A stretch of DNA of 64,000 nucleotides from Anoplopoma fimbria. Taxonomy: Eukaryota; Chordata; Actinopteri; Perciformes; Anoplopomatidae. The DNA lies in contig NC_072460.1 of NCBI RefSeq assembly GCF_027596085.1, positions 2,686,459-2,750,458 on the forward strand. The letters run 5' to 3'. Made by a program: the position numbers and the translations under genes. Under the pieces are notes generated by a model, which saw only the letters and a list, made by a program, of their open reading frames with translations, searched no databases and was not told where the DNA came from. This document shows positions 22,314 to 35,970 of this stretch, in pieces. The first letter of the stretch is position 1. The number at the start of each line of letters is the position of its first letter.

Positions 22314-25300
22314 TGGTTGTTTAACTTACTTCTGATGATCATTAAATGGTCTGTCACTCTTGGTTTGTGTTTTTGTGACTGAAGTTATTTTGAAACAGGG
22401 ACTGGGAAAGAAAGATTTATCCAGAATCTTGACTTTGGTTTAAGAAAGACTTCAATCTAAAATCTGCGAGCTAATCCGTTCATTGTCTGCAAGCCTCAAG
22501 TTTTGCAGCAGTTTAAATAGTGCAAACACTGTGCAGAGCATTGCTCATCAGAGTCAATGTTGCAGTCCATTCAGCAGTCAGAAGATGTCAGTATTTGCCT
22601 CACTACATTGCTGCGACACAGTCAACAGTAATTTCAATTCACTGTGAAAATGATTTGTTCTCTTGAAATTTGGGCCCTGCCTTCATCTTGATTTGTCTGC
22701 TTATTCCCTGGAGCTTAGTATCTTTGAATTTGAATGTGTCTAAGCTAACTGTGCACTCTCTGGAGCAAAGAACCTTTGCTTTGACCTTAAAAAAATTAAG
22801 AAATTTGTCTTTGATTGACTTTATTTGTGGTAGTTTTATTCTGGTATGCTACAGAGTGAATTGTGGAGGATCATGTATTGCTAAACATGTCTGTCTTGGT
22901 CAGAGAATATTCTACTTTAAGTAATAGGACGCATGGGTTTGCTGTCTCAATTCACTCTTTACATTACATTTTTTTATTTTAATTTACATTAAAAACCTGT
23001 ATAGTATAGCTACATATTAGAGTATCAGGTGTGCAGAAAGGAAAATCTCATTAGCATTCAGGATTATCTGCCTCAAGCGCTGTCAAATATTTATTATGCC
23101 AAAACTTGAATGTAAATGGCAAATAATAAAAATGTTCTTGCTGCTCACCTTTATAGTGGTATTCAAATGGCAATGAAGCAAGACGAATGAGCACCATGCC
23201 AAAGCTGCAGTCATGGAATCAACCCTGAGGCAAACAGCTCTACGGTTTTGGGAATTTAAAAAAAAAAAAAGTGGCTTGAACATAAGGGTTTCCTACAACA
23301 GTCAGATTCAAGAGTACGCTAGCCGACAGATTCCCCTGAGGGAGGCTTTTGGGGATTTAGTGGTGATTGAAATTCTTTTTGGAAACATTTGGTGGTCAAG
23401 GCTGCAGGATCTTTCCCTGTATGTATTCCTGTATGCATGCAATTTATTTCAATCAAATGCAGGCCACCTGTGTTGGACACAAATGTACTGTATTTAGTTT
23501 TAGTTTTAGATATTTATGTAACAAAAATAATGCATGTAATGGATTTTAGACGGTTACTTTCCATCTTCATCCCAGGAGTCTGACACAGTTGGTCAGGACT
23601 TCCCATAAAAAAAGGATGACACTGAGGAATACCAGCTGCAAAAGCACAAGATGATGATTGAGCAACCAAAGGAGGGTAAAGAGGGCCATAACCCTGCTTT
23701 GCTCATTTTCTCTCTCCTGTCATTATGCCTACAGTAGAGAGAAAGGAGTGTGACCACGGAGAAGAGGTGAGGCATAAGTGATTTATAGTGCCCCGACAGG
23801 CCAAGACTTGGAATGTTAATTGACGCCCTGTTCGCAGCGTGAGAAGAAGCAGATCAGATTGGGACAGTGAAAAGGCAAGACAAGGAAGACGGGTGAAATT
23901 CAAGATGATGTCCTGCACGATGATCTCCCTCCTTCTCCAGATTCGTAGTTCCTCTAAGATTACAGGCTCTGCCTTTGAGCGATAAAGCAAAGTGGAGGGG
24001 GAGTCCTGTGCCGTTGTCCTTAAAGTAGACCTGGTTCATATTTCTGAGCTGTTCTCCTCTTGAATTCTTTGCCACAAGATATTTTGAAAGCCCAATTTTA
24101 GCTCGAAAATGTAAAGAATGTTGAAAATTCAGAGGCTGGTTTTTCAGAGGCTGATAAGTGCTTGTTTTCTTGTTTGTGCCCTTTTGGCATTGATATCTCT
24201 GCATTCCATGCTGGAGTTTGGACAATATGTACTTACATGCCAGCAAAGAATGAACCCGATTAAAGGGATACTTTGATTAAAAAAACACTTTGATTACATT
24301 GCTACATATGTAAGCGTGCTGGAATGAAGTTGTCCATGCTCATCGACATATGACCAGCGCTAGAAAGTCTTTGTAGACAAGCAAACACACACAGCTTTTG
24401 TTGAGGTATTTACCAATTATTAAACAGTTAATAAGAAAGCTTACGGAAAGAGCTGTTGAGAGTAACACAAAGGAAGCTCAAAGGGTTTTAAAACGTCTGC
24501 TCAACAGATGGTTCTTGCCAAAAACCTATGCCAGCCTTAACCTTCATAACCAGTGTCACCAGTAATATCACCTTTTAGAAAGCCCTGAGGCGCTTTAGCA
24601 TCCTTTTTTGTCTGCAGAGTTGTGAGCTTGAAGCCTGAAGCCTAACACGTGTTTGCAGTTGCAAGACTTGCTACTTGGAATATTTTGGCTCACCTCTGCC
24701 TGCAACCGCATGGGAGAACTTTAATAAAGCAGTGTTGTGATTTGTTCCAGGTATTAGACATTTGGAATCTTTTGTATTTGTGTACTTCCTCATGTGATGC
24801 TGAGATGTGTGCTGCTTTCAGCCTAAAATACTAAAATACAGCACTATTTTTTTTTTTTTTTTTATTTTTATTTTTATTTTTTTACTTTACTATAGACCAG
24901 AAGATTGATACCCAATTTATGTTTGCGGCTTCTGCTGTCCAACATGTTAGCATACTATTTGTGTATGCTAGTTGTTGGTGCTTTGCAATTATCTTAAAAG
25001 GACAACATGTATGGTTACTTTATCCAAAAGAAACCTCTAAACCTGTTAGAATAGTTAAGGAAATTGGCAAAATGAATAATATTCAACAAAAAGGATAGCA
25101 AAATTAGCCAGCTAGCAAAGCTTATTGTGCTGCATATTTATAATATAAAGAAAAGGGTTGATTTAGATTCATACGGTTCAGATACAAACAAGAAATAAAT
25201 AACTTTGTTTTACAAAAGGGTTCATCACTCTTAAAGGTTCTCTCGACAACATTCATAGCATTAATATAGCAGCATTTAAATCTCTCACTAAAGGTTTCTG

Positions 25301-26430
25301 CCATCAGTTTTTCTGAAATAAAAAAAGGGTAAAAGGGATTTACTATCTGCATTCTAACAAAAATAATCATCTGCCACAGCCCTCGCTTTTAGAATTTGAA
25401 CCCATTGTGGTTTTAGTGAAATGAAACCCCAATTAGATTGTTGACAATGGAAACACCACAGCTCCCGTGAAAAATTTCAAGCATTACAATACATGGTTCT
25501 TCCATTCTAATGTCAACTTTCCAACTTGTAAGCCGTATTATCAGCTTTCTGTTTTGTTTTCACTATTTGGCCTTCTATATCTTGCCTCAGCCTGTGAAAA
25601 TGGAGGCATTTAACCCACAACCATTTTGGGGCTTGTGGGAAATATATATATCTTTTCAGTTATTGCAAAATATTAAACGTGTTATGATTTTGAAAATCAT
25701 GGATTAGAACCCAGGAATTCTAGTTTCCCTGTAGCTCTCTAGCCTACTGTTTGCTAAAGCTTTTTTGCAGTGAGCACGGATATTCCAGGAAAAAACACTC
25801 ACACACGTGTGTGAGAGGATTTTAATGGTAGTCCCTCGTCACATACTGGGCAAGGATATCTACAGACCAAACTCCTAATATGTCCTCTTCCCAAAGAAGG
25901 GAGCAGTGAGATGGTGTGTCCGTTGGCGTCAGCAGTCCCAAAGACAGTGCGAGTACTGATGTCGGAACAGTAAACATTTGTGTTGCATTTTCAAATGAAA
26001 GAGCCTCTCACACAAAGTAGGCATGGCTGATTTGCATGTGAACATGATAAGGTGCTGTAATACAGAATGTGGTATTGGTTTATTGTCATAACGTGACTGT
26101 TTGCTAAGGGTTAACAAAAATTATCAGAGTATGTTTGAGATAAAATTGTCTGGAGCCTGAGTGTAAATGCTTTCACCAGAGAGCTTTAACGTTAACATAA
26201 ACTGAAGAGAAAGCACAGAATGAGTTAGATAACATGCTATTTTAGAGTTAGAGTGGAGCATTACAATCAGGGAAGACAAGAGGCAAAGTTCATGTGGATA
26301 AATACACACAGGGCTCTATCAAGTCATTTGGGTAATTCTTACAAGGCGCTCTCAGTAAAATTCCCATTGATTTAGGAATTTTTAAACACTCAATCCATCT
26401 TGTGACCCTGTAAATAAGTTTTCATGCAAA

Positions 26431-26660
26431 CATTACATTACATTACATTACAGTCATTTAGCAGACGCTTTTATCCAAAGCGACTTACAATAAGTAAACA
26501 ACAAACAATACGACACATAGCTGACTTACAATACATTTCCACGTAAAGTGCTGAATATGAAAGGTCAGCATCAGGCAAACACCGGTGAATGAAATGCAAT
26601 GATCTGTTAGATTATGTGACTGATGGGGTCACAGTACACGTTAGGTGTGGACAGGCAACG
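26431..26660 (-). mobile_element. SINE/LINE 3'-tail fragment (inverted)
   Basis: Read on the minus strand, this element ends in GTCGCTTTGGATAAAAGCGT, then CTGCTAAATGAC and a (TGTAA)n-type tail. That is the 3' tail shared by teleost tRNA-derived SINEs and L2-clade LINEs. The same core, in opposite orientation, ends the SINE at 39155-39442. The 5' boundary (about 26660) is uncertain. Confidence 0.65.
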
Positions 26661-29600
26661 CTACAGCTATATGGCCTCACCCTGGTGACTCAAGCCTCAT
26701 AAACACAGCACCTTCCTCTGACTTCATGGCTTGGTGTCCTAGTTGCAATCCTCTATCTACGATGCAATGCTTGAGCTTTCATATTCTATTTCTCACTTGC
26801 TTCATTTGGTTTCGTTGTATTGCGTTAGACAGATATAATATGTACATTTGACTGATACAGATGTTTTATCTGTTATGCATTGTTATGCATGTACATTTAT
26901 ACTTAAATTAAAGTGTGCTAATATGCCATATTCCTTTTATTGTTCTATTGTAGACTTTAGTGCTTTGATAAAAGATTTTATGGCTAAAACAGAAACGGGG
27001 CACACCCAAAATATCTGTGTGGGCACATAATTATGAGCAGTATGCCAGGTTACAAGTTGATAGATGTTGAGAATTGAAATTATATTGGGGGTTTTTCCAT
27101 TCCAGTCCAATTGTCTGTATTCACGTGTTTCTTGTCCCATCAATGGACTTCTCTTGAGCAATGTCACGGCCTTCCCAGATCTCAGTTATGTTTACATTCA
27201 GTGTTACCCATCAAACACATTGTGTGTATCCTTGAGGTCTAAAAAAAGTGTTAAATGCATTTTCTTCCTCATAAAACATTTGCGAAATCGATTTTTCCTA
27301 AAACGTTTGAAACCTGCGATCTTAACATTCACGTTTTTCTCCGCATTGCCACCATCACTGCGCCATCATTTGAATTGCATGAAACCTTTGCAGAACCAAA
27401 ATGCATCAGTGCAGACCGTTCCTTCTATGCTACACAAATGCATTTCAAAATATAAACAAGCACACATGTATAGTAGTGATGAAATATGTTAAATCAGCAT
27501 TATTTAGCATGAACACTGGTTAAGTGGAGCGCTATGGTCCACATATCACAGTAGGACGTTTCTTGTTCCATTCCCTCTTTCCAGGAGCGGCGGGGTTGGG
27601 TCGTGATCTGGCTCCAGGGAGATGGGAAGCTGATTTGTGGTTTGTTCTTTTTTCAGGGATAATAAAAGACAGGCTTGTTAGTTGTCCTCTTTTTTCACCC
27701 TCCATCTATTCTGGATTCAACCGCTTTCCGCCTCCAGAACCCGATCTGTCAGTCATCGTGAATAAGTGTGAGAGACTTCAGATTGTGCCTCGGGTTGCTC
27801 GGCTGGCATAACTGGACACAAGTCACTTAAGGTTGGGTGTAGGTTTGAAAACAGTGTGCTGGTGCCTGACTCATTCTGAAGAAGGTTTCCAGAGGTAGGG
27901 TGGGGGAGTACAAAGAGGTAGTATGCCAGTCAGGATGTGTTGATTGTTCAGTCTGCTCTGCCCGCACAGAGAAAATGATGCGGTCGGAATTTTTTAAGAC
28001 TGGAAAAATGCGAAAGTGGAAGAGATTAAACACAAAGGAAGGCATCTCACAAGAACAATCTGGATTCCTCTGCAGTGCCCTTTTCCATCGTGTTTCTGTT
28101 TGTGTTCGTTGGAAGGCTAATTGTTCAGTCTCTGAATTGCTGGGTTTTGAATCTTCTCTGCTAAGCATCCAGGGCACTAACAAGCTATAAGCTGTTTACA
28201 AGAATATCAGTTCTGCCCTCAGACCTCAACCATGTTATGATTTATGGGTATCTGTGGCCTCACCAGCGATTTAGGCAGTTACCAAAGTGTAGTTTGACAT
28301 AGATTTATGTCTTGGTGAGAAACTCTGTGGCCTTTTTGAGTAAACTTGAACACTGTGCCTCTGACAATAGTAATAGTTGGCAATTTTACACTCTTAGAAA
28401 AGGTTTGTTACATTTATTTGTATAACCCAGATTTAATTTATGTCCCTCTTATGAAATAACTTTTATATTCCGACCTTAAGAATATGTATTTCAGAGCACA
28501 GACCAACCAAAAATGTTCCATTTTATTCAACATTTTCAGCTGAATATGCACTCTTTCGTTGTTTAAAGTGAACAGAAAAGACCTGTGTTAACAAAAAACA
28601 CTACAATGTACATTCATTTTATAAAGCAGACCATTTTGTCAGTAGTTAAGAATCTTTGTTGTCATAAAAGCCAGCACCAGGACGTAACTTTGAAAAGCTT
28701 GAACATCAATACAAAGTAACTCTCTCATGTGTTCTACAAAAAGGGGGGACAGGAGAAGGTAAAAGTGCTCAATACAGAGTAACTATTGCCGAAGCATGTC
28801 TCTCAACATGGAGACGGCTCCAATAAAGTGAAAGCATATTATGAAAACAGACAAAAAATGTGCTCACGCTATCTTTTATTAAGTTTGAAAAGGGTTTTGC
28901 AATATCCAATTTTCAATTGAGTGGGTTTAGCTTCAAAATAATGAATTACAACCATTAAAGTTAGCATTATTTATTGTTCATTTGTTTAAAAATTCTAAAA
29001 AATTTGACTAAATTGAGTTTCCCATTCAAACAACACAAATATCCAGCTTTATTTATGTCCAAAAAAGTTCCGTCAACTATGTTACTGACAGAAAATCTCC
29101 CTGCAACTAAATAGTGATTTGTGTAACCAGCGTGTAACCAGCAGAACAGGATGTCCTTTCTGTCACTGGCAACTATTTTGAATACATTCGGTTTGTATTT
29201 AAAATTCTTAATCTGTAATAGTGCATTGTCAAGGAGTATATTATTTGACCATCATCTATGTCGGGTACATTGTTATGGTTTACAATTATTAAGTCAAATA
29301 TATTTTGAAATTTAAGGTTAACCTGATAAAGTTAAGTAAGTACATGTTGTTAGCCATGCTAGGCCTAATATTAAAATCATGGGCTAAAATAGGAAAATTG
29401 TCAACTCAGTTACTCACTGGGAAAATATCCTTTCCCTTAAAAAGTTGTTAACGTTTAAGCTTTGCAATAGTGAGTAAACTACACTGAGTGAATATTTTAA
29501 CTTAAACAACTGATTTTTATTTGAAAAAGCCCATCATTTGTAAACTTTTTGTTCGTGGTAAATGCACTCTTTAAATCAGTGCATATAGTTTTCCCCAGAC

Positions 29601-29819
29601 AGAGTGGAGCAGATCATACATGACCCCCAAATTACATCTGGGCCATTTAAAGCTGCCTCCACCATGGGAGCTGCCTGAAGGTGCAGTCCCATTAATGGTT
29701 AGCAGATGATGGCTCTAGAATAGCTCTCACTATTGAAATTTTAGTTATTGTGGATTTTTTTTTACTTTTTATACTTATTTAATATTATTTACTGTGTTAT
29801 TACTTATTTACTTATTTAT

Positions 29820-29960
29820 AATGGTGATCCCGGAAAATAACCTTCACTTCCATCATTAGGCCCACTTTTTTGTTTTTTGATGGATTACCATGCCATTTGG
29901 TACAGATATACATGGTTCACAGATGATACATCTTATTGATTAAGGTGACTTTTTGTAAGG
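29820..29960. repeat. Degenerate fish interspersed repeat remnant
   Basis: Contains ATGCCATTTGGTACAGATAT and GGTGATCCC plus a CCATCATTAGG segment. These resemble a widespread teleost repeat with conserved 'ATTTGGTACA' and 'GGTGATCC' blocks, but the order is disrupted. I am not sure of the family. Confidence 0.3.
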
Positions 29961-30095
29961 GGCTCAAATGTCTATAAACTGTTACAGACCCACTTGGTTA
30001 AAACAGTTGCTAAGACTGGTCAAATTCCAACAGTATCGTGCGGAGGCCAGAGTTACAGAGAACAACAAAATGCGCCTTAAAAAATTCACAGTTAT

Positions 30096-30154
30096 CAGAT
30101 AAGATAAGATAAGATAATCCTTTATAAGTCCCGCAGCGGGGAAATTTGCAAAGC
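30096..30154 (-). mobile_element. Non-LTR retrotransposon 3'-end remnant
   Basis: On the minus strand this reads AAATTTCCCCGCTGCGGGAC followed by TTATAAAGGA and TTATC repeats. That is the typical 3' end of a fish LINE with an ATAAG/TTATC tail. Only the tail is recognisable. Confidence 0.5.
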
Positions 30155-33100
30155 TTATTTTCTGTTTCATTCCCATCTCACGCCCATGTTACCAGCCTCA
30201 CAGGTGCAGAGATAGACTCGCTGTGGTATTTGCTGTTTGTTGAAAGCGACCAACAAGCAAGAACAGGCTTGGGGAAGCAGCCCTGACAGACAGGCATGGG
30301 AATGAGACGCCATTCCATAAACAGCTGTGATGAGCATTGCTCCACTGAATCACCTTCACCACATTCGCCAGGCCTAGCTGCTCCCTCCGAGCTTGTGTCT
30401 CTATTATGGCAAAGATGCAAGCAGGTACATGAATGCACCCGTTGGTACAGTACGTGCTCACACATGTATGCAACCATGCAAGCATGCGTTCACACCCTGC
30501 AGCCCTACACTTGAGTCTATGGATGTAACAGCTGCAGGCAGGCTGTCTAAACACTGCAATGCGACAACCTCTGACAGCGCTGCAAGTGAAAGTGGACTAC
30601 ATGTGTGTTCGTATTAATTTTGCCACCTGGAAGGTCATTTTAGGCGTGTTTATGGTGCCAGAAGGTTAAAAGACTCTGCAGATTTCTGCATTTTTGGCAC
30701 AGACGGCAGTTCCATGGCACCACCTGAATTCCTTTATGAACAATGAAGTAAAGTGTTACCGTATCAAAGCCCGATATTTTAGATCTACCCACACAAACAT
30801 GCCTCAGCACTTTTGTTATTTTCATTGGCACACCAAACTGTGGTACTTTTGAATATTACATAATAATTGAAGGTTTACCACAGGAATTTTGTACTTGCAA
30901 AGTGGAAACACTTACGCGAAAGGACAAATCAACTTTGCGCAACCAAGGATAATTTAAAGCTACTGCTGCTACTGCAACTGCTGGGACTGTCATTATTACA
31001 GACCATTAATATAGCAGGAAAACAACTATTTGCAATGTTCAGGTATAGTGGAGTCTACCTGAGCAGAGAAAAAAGTCAGTCTCCCTTAGTGTGTTTTGTT
31101 ATCCGTGCTTTCTCCAACTGTGTTGACATAGTCGGGCTGGTTTGTGTTTGTGCATGTGAGCGTGCCCAACTGGTTAGCTCACGGCCGACACTGCACTGCT
31201 CTCATAGGGCGGTTACAGCTGACGGCACATTTGAAGTCCATGGCGTACCATAGAAAGTCACTGAAGAATCGCCGAGTTCCCCAATCATTTTCAATTGTAG
31301 TGATACAATTTACTAGTGGTGAAATAAGTATTTAGAGCTTTTAGGGGCATTTACTTAATCTTGGGGACGCTACAGCAAGATGTATATACACTGATATATT
31401 GTCACCTTACCTTGGCAAAAGTTAGTCTAAAATTTCCCGGTGGGCAATATCTGTCTTTTTAGCAGCTAAAGGCTAAACTGAGTTCACCAGCTAGTTGCTA
31501 ACTTTACTGTATCTGGCAACAGTTTGGTGCTGAACAGTGGGTTTATCTTGGCATGCTGCTAAGGTGGGGCATTGGGGTGCAATGCCTTCCTATGGCGCAT
31601 AGCATGCCCGGCCACCAGGCACTCACTTTCCCATTCAAGAAGAAAGGGTCGAGAGGTTGCTGTGGATACCCCCACAGGCAAACCCTCTTTATTCCATCAC
31701 ATTATACCCCACCTCTCCATGTCCATGTCGCATGCTATGACATTTGTTTTATTTATATTGCGTATTACTATATTAGTTTGCATAGTGTCCCATAGTAATC
31801 TGTCTGTATTGGTCCATTGTTGCAGTGACGACATGAATGCTGTCAGTGTAGTTATGTTGATGACTAATGTCCATTTCTTAATGGTGTCATTTTTATGCTG
31901 TCATACTGCTTTGTTGACATAAGGTCACACGGTGCTGACAAGCTGTGATTTACTGTAATTTTATTTACTTAATCACAAATTGGAGGAAATGGAATGCCTT
32001 CTTAAAGACTTTGTGCATCGTGCAGAAGGATCACCATGCAATGGGTGTGCCTGCCCTTCACAAATTATATAAACTCATCAGCAAATACACTGACACTAAA
32101 AGAAACAAATACTTAAATAATTAAAAAGGGCTGAAGAAATGAGATGTCTGTCTCCAGGACACGTCAGAGACATTTTTCCTTTGGCTACGAAACTGGTCAC
32201 ATGTTTATCAAATGTCGTTGAGTAGATGTGTTACATAGCATTAAATGGAAATGCTAAGTCAAAATTGTACAAAATAAAATACTTGACTGCTAATCTTACC
32301 ATACGTATTTTTTTCACTATAAGTAGCACTGCCTTCAATTTCATTAACAGTTACGTGTTAACAATTATGTGAAAAAAAAACATGCACAGAAGGACATTGA
32401 GCTCCTAAAATACACATCCAGCATGTGAGGACACAGACAGCTGTCCCAACACTTTCTTTGGGATAACAGCACTTTGTTACTTGGAGTTGGAGTTAGACAT
32501 GCCTCACATGCCTACCTCTGCAAACCACAAACCACCGTGGGGAGGTGGTCTCTTACCAACAGGACAGGTGCTGCTGAAATGACTCCACTGTGGGTGGGTG
32601 GGTGCAGCTCGAAAAAGCTCTCACATATCCAGGACCAAGCAGTGCTGACAGCTACAACTGTGAGATAATGGGTATATAATAATAAAGCGAGTGTGACCAA
32701 CAATATTCCACTGTAGTCTCTTTCGACATTAGCAGCAGCAGAGATTAAATGTAGCCATGACAGAGATTTGCGAGGCAGGCACGACCTCGTGGGATCACAA
32801 AGAAAGGAAATGATGCATGAAAATGCATGAATCATCCTTGACACATCAGCTGAAGTCCCGGTGTTTCATTTTTAATATCATTACTGGCTGGCCATCTGTC
32901 AAATGACAAAAGAGCAGCCTAAGACGTTTAGCTAAAGAATTGAAGTTCTTGCAGGCAGGTTTCACAAGTTGATATTTTGTGTGAGCTCAGCAAACGGTTT
33001 GTTGTGTGACGATATATAATTGGTTTAATATGTCAGAGTCTTGGCAGAGTTGACAGTTCTCTGTTTGCTTTCAAATTAAGTCGTGCAGCTCGGGAATCTG

Positions 33101-33516
33101 ACCAAGTAGAATCAACAGTGAGCCTTGAAAGCTGTTCCGTGTTGTCAATCACCTCTTGCTAATTGCTACTGGCAGGGACGGTGGAGGGAGGAGGGGAACG
33201 GAAACTACAAGTATTTATCTTACTGTTGATCTTTAAACTTACCTACCACAGCTCCAACATCTGCGGAGCCTTTTTAGACAAGTTAACTGCAGATTATACT
33301 TAGTCAGCTGGACTGAGAGAAGCAATTTTAGATTTAGACATTGAGCTGTTGGAGGGTCCTTGATTTGCATCATGCAGCTGAGATTTATGCTCTTCTACCA
33401 TGTTTCATTGGTAGTCTAAGTGTTCGCTGCTAACTGTGTATACTTACCTATTTTTTTTATTTGTAATTATTTTATTCACTTTTGTCTATTTATCTGTACT
33501 TATTTATGTTCTGCAA

Positions 33517-33552
33517 CTCCTGAATTTCCATCTGGGGATCAATGAAGACTTA
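33517..33552 (+). mobile_element. Short LINE 3'-tail remnant
   Basis: CTGAATTTCC-type sequence followed by CATCTGGGGATCAATGAAG resembles the 'GAATTTCCC...GGGATCAATAAAG' tail of common fish non-LTR retrotransposons. It is very short, so confidence is modest. Confidence 0.35.
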
Positions 33553-33597
33553 TGTTAACTATGAACTTGTGTTATTTTGTATATAATGTGACCAAGG

Positions 33598-33998
33598 GGG
33601 GTGAGATGGAGCACAAGATTAGAGGCTCTCAGATTACCAGTTAATTTACAATCCAACCCTCACTCATGGTTTTGAGCTTTGGGTAATGACCAAAAGAATG
33701 TTGTATTGGTTACAACCGGACAAAACGTGTTCCCTATGCAGGGCGAGAACCTCAGAGACCCGGAGGGAGCTTTCGAATAGACCTCCTTCCTGTCAATAGA
33801 AACCATTTTAGGTGATCAAACTTGGAGGAGACCAGAACCAGAACATGCTAGAGGGCGTCCCATCTGACCTGGGAACAACTTAAGATCCCCTATATGAGGA
33901 ACTGGAGGACATGGCTGGGAGGAAGGACATCTTGGTTGACTTGCTTAACCTATCAGCCTTCACTTGGATGAGCAACAGAAAATAAACGGATGGATGGT
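33598..33998 (+). mobile_element. RTE/Rex3-like LINE 3' fragment, decayed
   Basis: The block begins GTGAGATGGAGCACAAGATT and includes CCCTCACTCATGGTTTTGAG and CTTTGGGTAATGACC. It continues through a CTGGGAACAACTTAAGATCC segment and ends in GGATGGATGG. These match, in order, the 3' part of an abundant teleost LINE whose copies end in GATG repeats. It carries internal deletions and stops and is a dead 5'-truncated copy. The clade name is from memory and approximate. Confidence 0.7.
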
Positions 33999-35904
33999 GT
34001 GGCCTTGGGGATGAATGTTCAAATGAAAATAAAATGGGCCCTAAAATAGAACCCTGTGGAGTGCCACAAATGAGGAAGATGTGACTTTAAACTTTGTAAC
34101 TTATTGTTTCAGATGCTAAATTTGATTAATGATAATAATAAGTTGCAGCTAAAGGAGGACTGGCTGGCATGGCTGTAGATTTTAAGTCTTGTTCAGATGT
34201 GTTTTGTTTAATATTACGGTTATTTCTTCCATTTGTGATTTTGTGTTTGGCCAACAGAACGGAAAAGAAGCCCCAGATGCAAAAAAATCAAGGCTTGCAC
34301 GAATAAACACTTCATTGTGAAAGCTAATTTGCACACACTCCTTGTCCAAGCACACCTCTCCATTTCCTCCCTCTTTGCTTCCATCTGATACCAGTGAGCC
34401 CAGTAGGGTCATCTGGAACTGAATCAACAGGTGGCTTTCAATGGAGGCTCTCAGCAGCCCAGGGTCCCTCCTCCTCAGCCCCTTCAGGAATCCACTTCCA
34501 CTTTATTCTAAACTCTGTCTCCTTTTGCTCTTTCGTCTGCGCTTCCTTAAACGTCCACAATGGCCTTTAGGCTGGCAGTTACTCGATATGGAAGGAGGAG
34601 AGGAAGGAGGCGCCTGAAGGAGCAGGTCATTCTACTTGGGTGAGCAAATGGGAACATCTGCCACTCCAGTGTGACCCGTGTCTTCAATAAAAAAACACCG
34701 GCGGCGGCGTCTGAGAATATGAGCATGTTCCAGCTCAGGGCATCGGAATGCTGAGATAATGTTGTGATAAGGAGTCGAATGAATGGTGCGATGCATCTAT
34801 TATGCCCCCCCCCCCCCCCGCAGGGTAGATCAGTACTTCCCAAGGACAGATAGCTGTCTGTTCACATAGAGGAGAAGGAAGAGGGAAGGAAGGAGTGCTT
34901 TAATTTAAAAATATATATTGCCATGTGAATTATGATTATATGTAGATACACTGATAAAGCCATTGGTTAATGGATTATGGAAATATATGTTGGTAACCAA
35001 GAAAAACAATGTATCTGTTCAGTTTTTTTACCTTTAGTTGGTCAAAGTCCTAAAACCCGCCTCTGGTTAAGATATGCTCCAGACAGCCTTTTGTTTCCGT
35101 CCGTCAGATAAACCATTAATCATTGCATTCAATATGTACGTTGCTTTCAAGTAGCACTTATCTACAGTGGGTTAAAAAACTAAAGGCTGACACTTTTCAA
35201 GTCAGTGATGTTGCAGAACAAACAACAGGTTGGCTGGTGTCATCATGTGCAAAGTTAACTCTGATTAAGTAGATTTTTTTCACAGGTTAGCATTGCTTAA
35301 GCATTTTATGCATTATACTTATATTTTAAAACCCAACCAAGATTAACTCTTATAAATCATATAAAACGCATTTAAAAACCCACCAGAGATTAATGCTGCT
35401 GGCTGGTCTGATCCAGCATTTGTACGCATGAAAAATGAAGAGTAACTTTTGATAGATATCATGTGAAAACGTTGAATACTGGAGGTGGCTGTATAAGATA
35501 CAGCATATTTTGTCTTGGCCTACAATAATGCTCACAAATCAACAATATTTATTTTAAAGGGAAACTCAAACCAATTTTATTCATCCAGTAAAGTTGAGCT
35601 TGCTAGTCATGAGTAGTAGCCTAGTGGCCTAGTTATAATATGTCATCTGTGGCTCTGGAGGAGCTCTTTCTAGTATTGTCATTTCATTTGGAGGACTTTT
35701 TAGTCCGATGCTGCACTCATGAAATCGGCAAATTGACTGGGAAAAGGTTTGTAGTCACAGTTTGTAGTACATAACAATTGAATTCTGTTTAGATATTACT
35801 GCCACAATTTTTCATTTACATAGATATCTCATTGGAATTACAAGTAAGAGGCTAACGGGAGCAGTTTTTAATCTTTTTTTATTATGTTCTGCATTATGTG
35901 ACAT

Positions 35905-35970
35905 GGGCTGCACGGCGGTCTAGTGGCTAGCACTGGCGCCTCCCAGCAAGGAAGACTAGGTTGCTTGCCT
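35905..35970 (+). mobile_element. tRNA-like SINE head fragment
   Basis: GGGCTGCACGGCGGTCTAGT, then GGCTAGCACTGGCGCCTCCC and AGCAAGGA, is the 5' head of a common teleost repeat ('GGCGGCACGGTGG...TTAGCACTGTCGCCTCACAGCAAGAAGG'). The match fades after about 65 nt, so only a fragment remains. Confidence 0.55.

Larger units (their letters stand above)
20478..22330 (+). other. spen: spen 3' untranslated region
   Basis: This is AT-rich sequence between the spen stop codon and a canonical AATAAA at 22308-22313, with no supportable ORF. It contains three copies of the Pumilio-type octamer TGTAAATA. The exact cleavage site is inferred to lie 10-25 nt after the hexamer, and shorter 3' ends are possible. 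Confidence 0.75.

Noticed and set aside
27524..28190. Small intergenic frames that might be a gene between spen and epha2
   Set aside because: They resemble no known protein, have no convincing splice partners and are typical of chance frames in non-coding DNA. The same judgement covers 30198-30554, 34547-34843 and 37415-37867.
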